A stretch of 64,000 nucleotides of DNA, from NCBI RefSeq assembly GCF_029227915.1, contig NC_079887.1, positions 7,316,001-7,380,000 on the forward strand, read 5' to 3'. The translations under genes and the position numbers were made by a program. Shown here in pieces: positions 62,601 through 64,000 of the stretch. Every line of letters starts with the position of its first letter. Within the stretch, counting starts at the first letter, position 1. Source of the DNA: Hydractinia symbiolongicarpus. Its lineage: Eukaryota; Cnidaria; Hydrozoa; Anthoathecata; Hydractiniidae. The notes beneath the pieces were generated by a model. The model did no database searches. It saw only the letters and a program-made list of their open reading frames with translations, and was not told the DNA's origin.

Positions 62601-63511
62601 ATGGCTAAATTTTTGAAAGTACACTATATAATGTTCCGATAGAACTTTGTGTGGCAACTAATTACCTTTTACAGGAAGGGGGCTGGCGTGGCGTGGCCTG
62701 GCCTGGCCTGGCCTGGCCTGGCCTGGCGTTGTACGTTTTAGTTATGTATTAAAATCAATCTCCACAACCCCTCCTCCACTGCTCACTACTATCTCCCAAA
62801 GATTTTTATATGCATTGCCTGTTTGTTGTATGTGATACCTTAACTTTAGATTCCGTCACTGTTAAATCTTTATTGGAGAATTTTATTATTTTCAAAACAT
62901 TAGAGGAATTCCTAAATAAGCCAGATTGTGATTGTAATTGGTTTAAACTGGGAAGGGAACTCTCAAAAGTAGTCAACATATCAGAAAGTTATTTAACGAG
63001 GATACGAAATCGAGAGCGATGTGGCGGTGGAAATCCTGCAGAAGAGTTATTTAATAGCATTAAGTCTAAATTACCGTGGCTTACTACAGCTGAATTTTCT
63101 GCTTTGATTAAAGAATGTCAACGAGAAGATGTAATGCGGTATTTGAACGAAACGGTATTGCCGGAATTATTTAGTAATTTATCACTTGAGCAGATCGAAC
63201 ACTTGTCTGCCTTACTTAACACAAGCAATGGTCCAGGTTGGGATATCTTAGCAGCCAAATTGGGATATACTACAAGTGACATTGACTTGTTAAGAAGTGT
63301 TTCTATACAGTCTGGATATACTTACAGTCCCACTGGGAGCCTGCTGAGACGGTTGTTACACATTAGTCCTGATTTGAAAGTCAGTGTGTTAACGAATGCT
63401 GCTCGACGCATACACCGAAACGATATTGCTAATTTTTTATCAGAAAATATCAAGGAAATAAACAATCAACGAATTGTGTTGAACCGAAGACACAGATTCC
63501 AGACGTTTTGA
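56669..63511 (+). CDS. Nicotinamidase/tandem Death-domain fusion, copy B (8 exons, 763 aa; catalytic triad intact)
   Basis: Exons 56669-57473, 58250-58272, 58383-58430, 58769-58901, 60009-60244, 61487-61798, 62029-62101, 62850-63511; GT-AG, phases consistent. Layout equals copy A: an unrecognised 268-residue domain, linker, nicotinamidase (about 293-522), two Death-like domains (about 555-743). Catalytic residues all present: Asp304 in ILVDIQNDF, Lys425 in ILQKGTNPSIDSYSAF, Cys470 in GLATDYCVGAT; metal ligands Asp349, His351, His400. Known for the family: nicotinamide is deamidated to nicotinate, feeding NAD+ salvage and removing an inhibitor of sirtuins and other NAD+-consuming enzymes. The Death domains (NWFKLGREL with NPAEELF; PGWDILAAKLG with SPTGSLLRRLL) would allow recruitment to signalling assemblies; that coupling is inference. 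Introns are unrelated in sequence to those of copy A, so the duplication is not recent. Copy B is the better candidate enzyme. Confidence 0.88.
57984..58037 (+). other. Possible cassette exon (18 codons) of copy B
   Basis: A polypyrimidine tract and acceptor (tttttttatttcag) precede 54 nt that stay open in phase and end at a donor (tgtg/gtagga). Entering and leaving in phase 1, it would insert 18 residues (NSSLSNGLTPLITVNGC core) between exon 1 and the micro-exon at 58250-58272 without shifting frame. No counterpart is seen in copy A. The donor is weak. Confidence 0.35.
60729..60895 (+). repeat. ~68-bp tandem repeat, 2.4 units, in intron 5 of copy B
   Basis: The words caaatctactttgcctatca, tcggcattcggaaggag and ttagtatata(a)gactagtt start at 60736, 60804 and 60872 (last unit partial). 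The actagtt word resembles the end of the 17681-17880 family. Confidence 0.75.
62682..62730 (+). repeat. (CCTGG)n-type pentanucleotide microsatellite
   Basis: Six or seven ggcctggcctgg-type units flanked by ggcgtggcgt variants, in intron 7 of copy B, about 120 bp before the last exon. It is a strikingly G+C-rich island in AT-rich DNA. Confidence 0.9.
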
Positions 63512-64000
63512 TGGTGATAATAATTTCTCCGAAGATACTTTACCCATCGAAATTGTTGGATTTGTTATCTGCATATTTTGTATCAAAATTATGCCATATT
63601 TTTACTGGATCTAAATTGGTCGAAGTTTGCAATTGAAATATTAAATTTTTAGTGAATTATTTAAAGGGAGTTATTTGTATGAAGAAGGTATAAAAAAGAA
63701 AAAAGAAAGGTGTCTATTTTTAAACTTTCTTGTGTGTGTATGGTGCTAACTTTTTAAAGAATGAAAAATAAGAAATTCTTAACAACACTATATCGCGACG
63801 TTTTTTTTTCACTCTTGCAGACATTGTGAAAATGTTATATTAATAGTTACACAAAGTTTATTGTGTTCTCTCTGAGACAGATGTTTGGGCTGTGAGAGAT
63901 AGAAGAAATATTGTAGAAAATTAAGTTGGTGATTTTCTGAAAAATCATCATGGTAGTAACTGCATAACAAATTTAACAGCCAGTGGAGAATTAGCGATAC
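63512..64000. other. Downstream of copy B, no gene recognised
   Basis: 3' flank of the second fusion gene to the window edge. AT-rich with no coding signal. It cannot be seen from this window whether a third paralogue follows. Confidence 0.4.

Overview
The window is AT-rich animal genomic DNA. Genes are split by GT-AG introns, intergenic and intronic DNA is full of decayed LINEs, short inverted-repeat elements and minisatellites, and the best-conserved genes (SSRP1, RWDD4) are typical metazoan forms. A cnidarian, perhaps a hydrozoan, is my best guess; this is an inference from composition and style, not from a diagnostic marker.

Layout. 1-13.7 kb holds no convincing host gene: it carries LINE reverse-transcriptase and endonuclease fragments, three small inverted-repeat elements or element ends, a 2.15-kb TA-flanked transposon (8090-10243) containing two LINE fragments, and tandem repeats. 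13723-27308 (+) is a complete 16-exon SSRP1 gene, the HMG-box subunit of the FACT histone chaperone (736 aa). 27761-28629 is a minisatellite of about 9.6 units of roughly 90 bp. 30615-33986 (-) is a complete five-exon gene for a 264-aa secreted-then-anchored (type I) membrane protein that I cannot place in a family. 36-43 kb is a repeat landfill: a possible small acidic membrane-protein gene, a three-deep nest of transposons (37172-38989), a 957-bp element with its own minisatellite, and an internally deleted LINE with a (TAC)n tail. 43230-45604 (+) is a complete three-exon RWDD4 gene (185 aa).

The most notable content is at 46969-63511 (+): two tandem paralogous eight-exon genes, each encoding about 760 aa with an unrecognised 265-aa N-terminal domain, a full nicotinamidase (isochorismatase-fold) domain, and two C-terminal Death-type domains. 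I reconstructed both from splice sites that keep phase throughout. Such a fusion would couple nicotinamide/NAD+ metabolism to Death-domain signalling. The upstream copy has isoleucine where the nicotinamidase catalytic lysine belongs, whereas the downstream copy retains Asp-Lys-Cys, so the pair looks like a pseudoenzyme plus a candidate active enzyme. The exon with the catalytic cysteine is almost identical between copies, beginning right after the altered codon, which suggests gene conversion. An intron of the upstream copy contains a broken Helitron helicase.

How they work together: SSRP1 and RWDD4 are unrelated housekeeping-type neighbours. Only the two fusion genes form a functional unit in any obvious sense.
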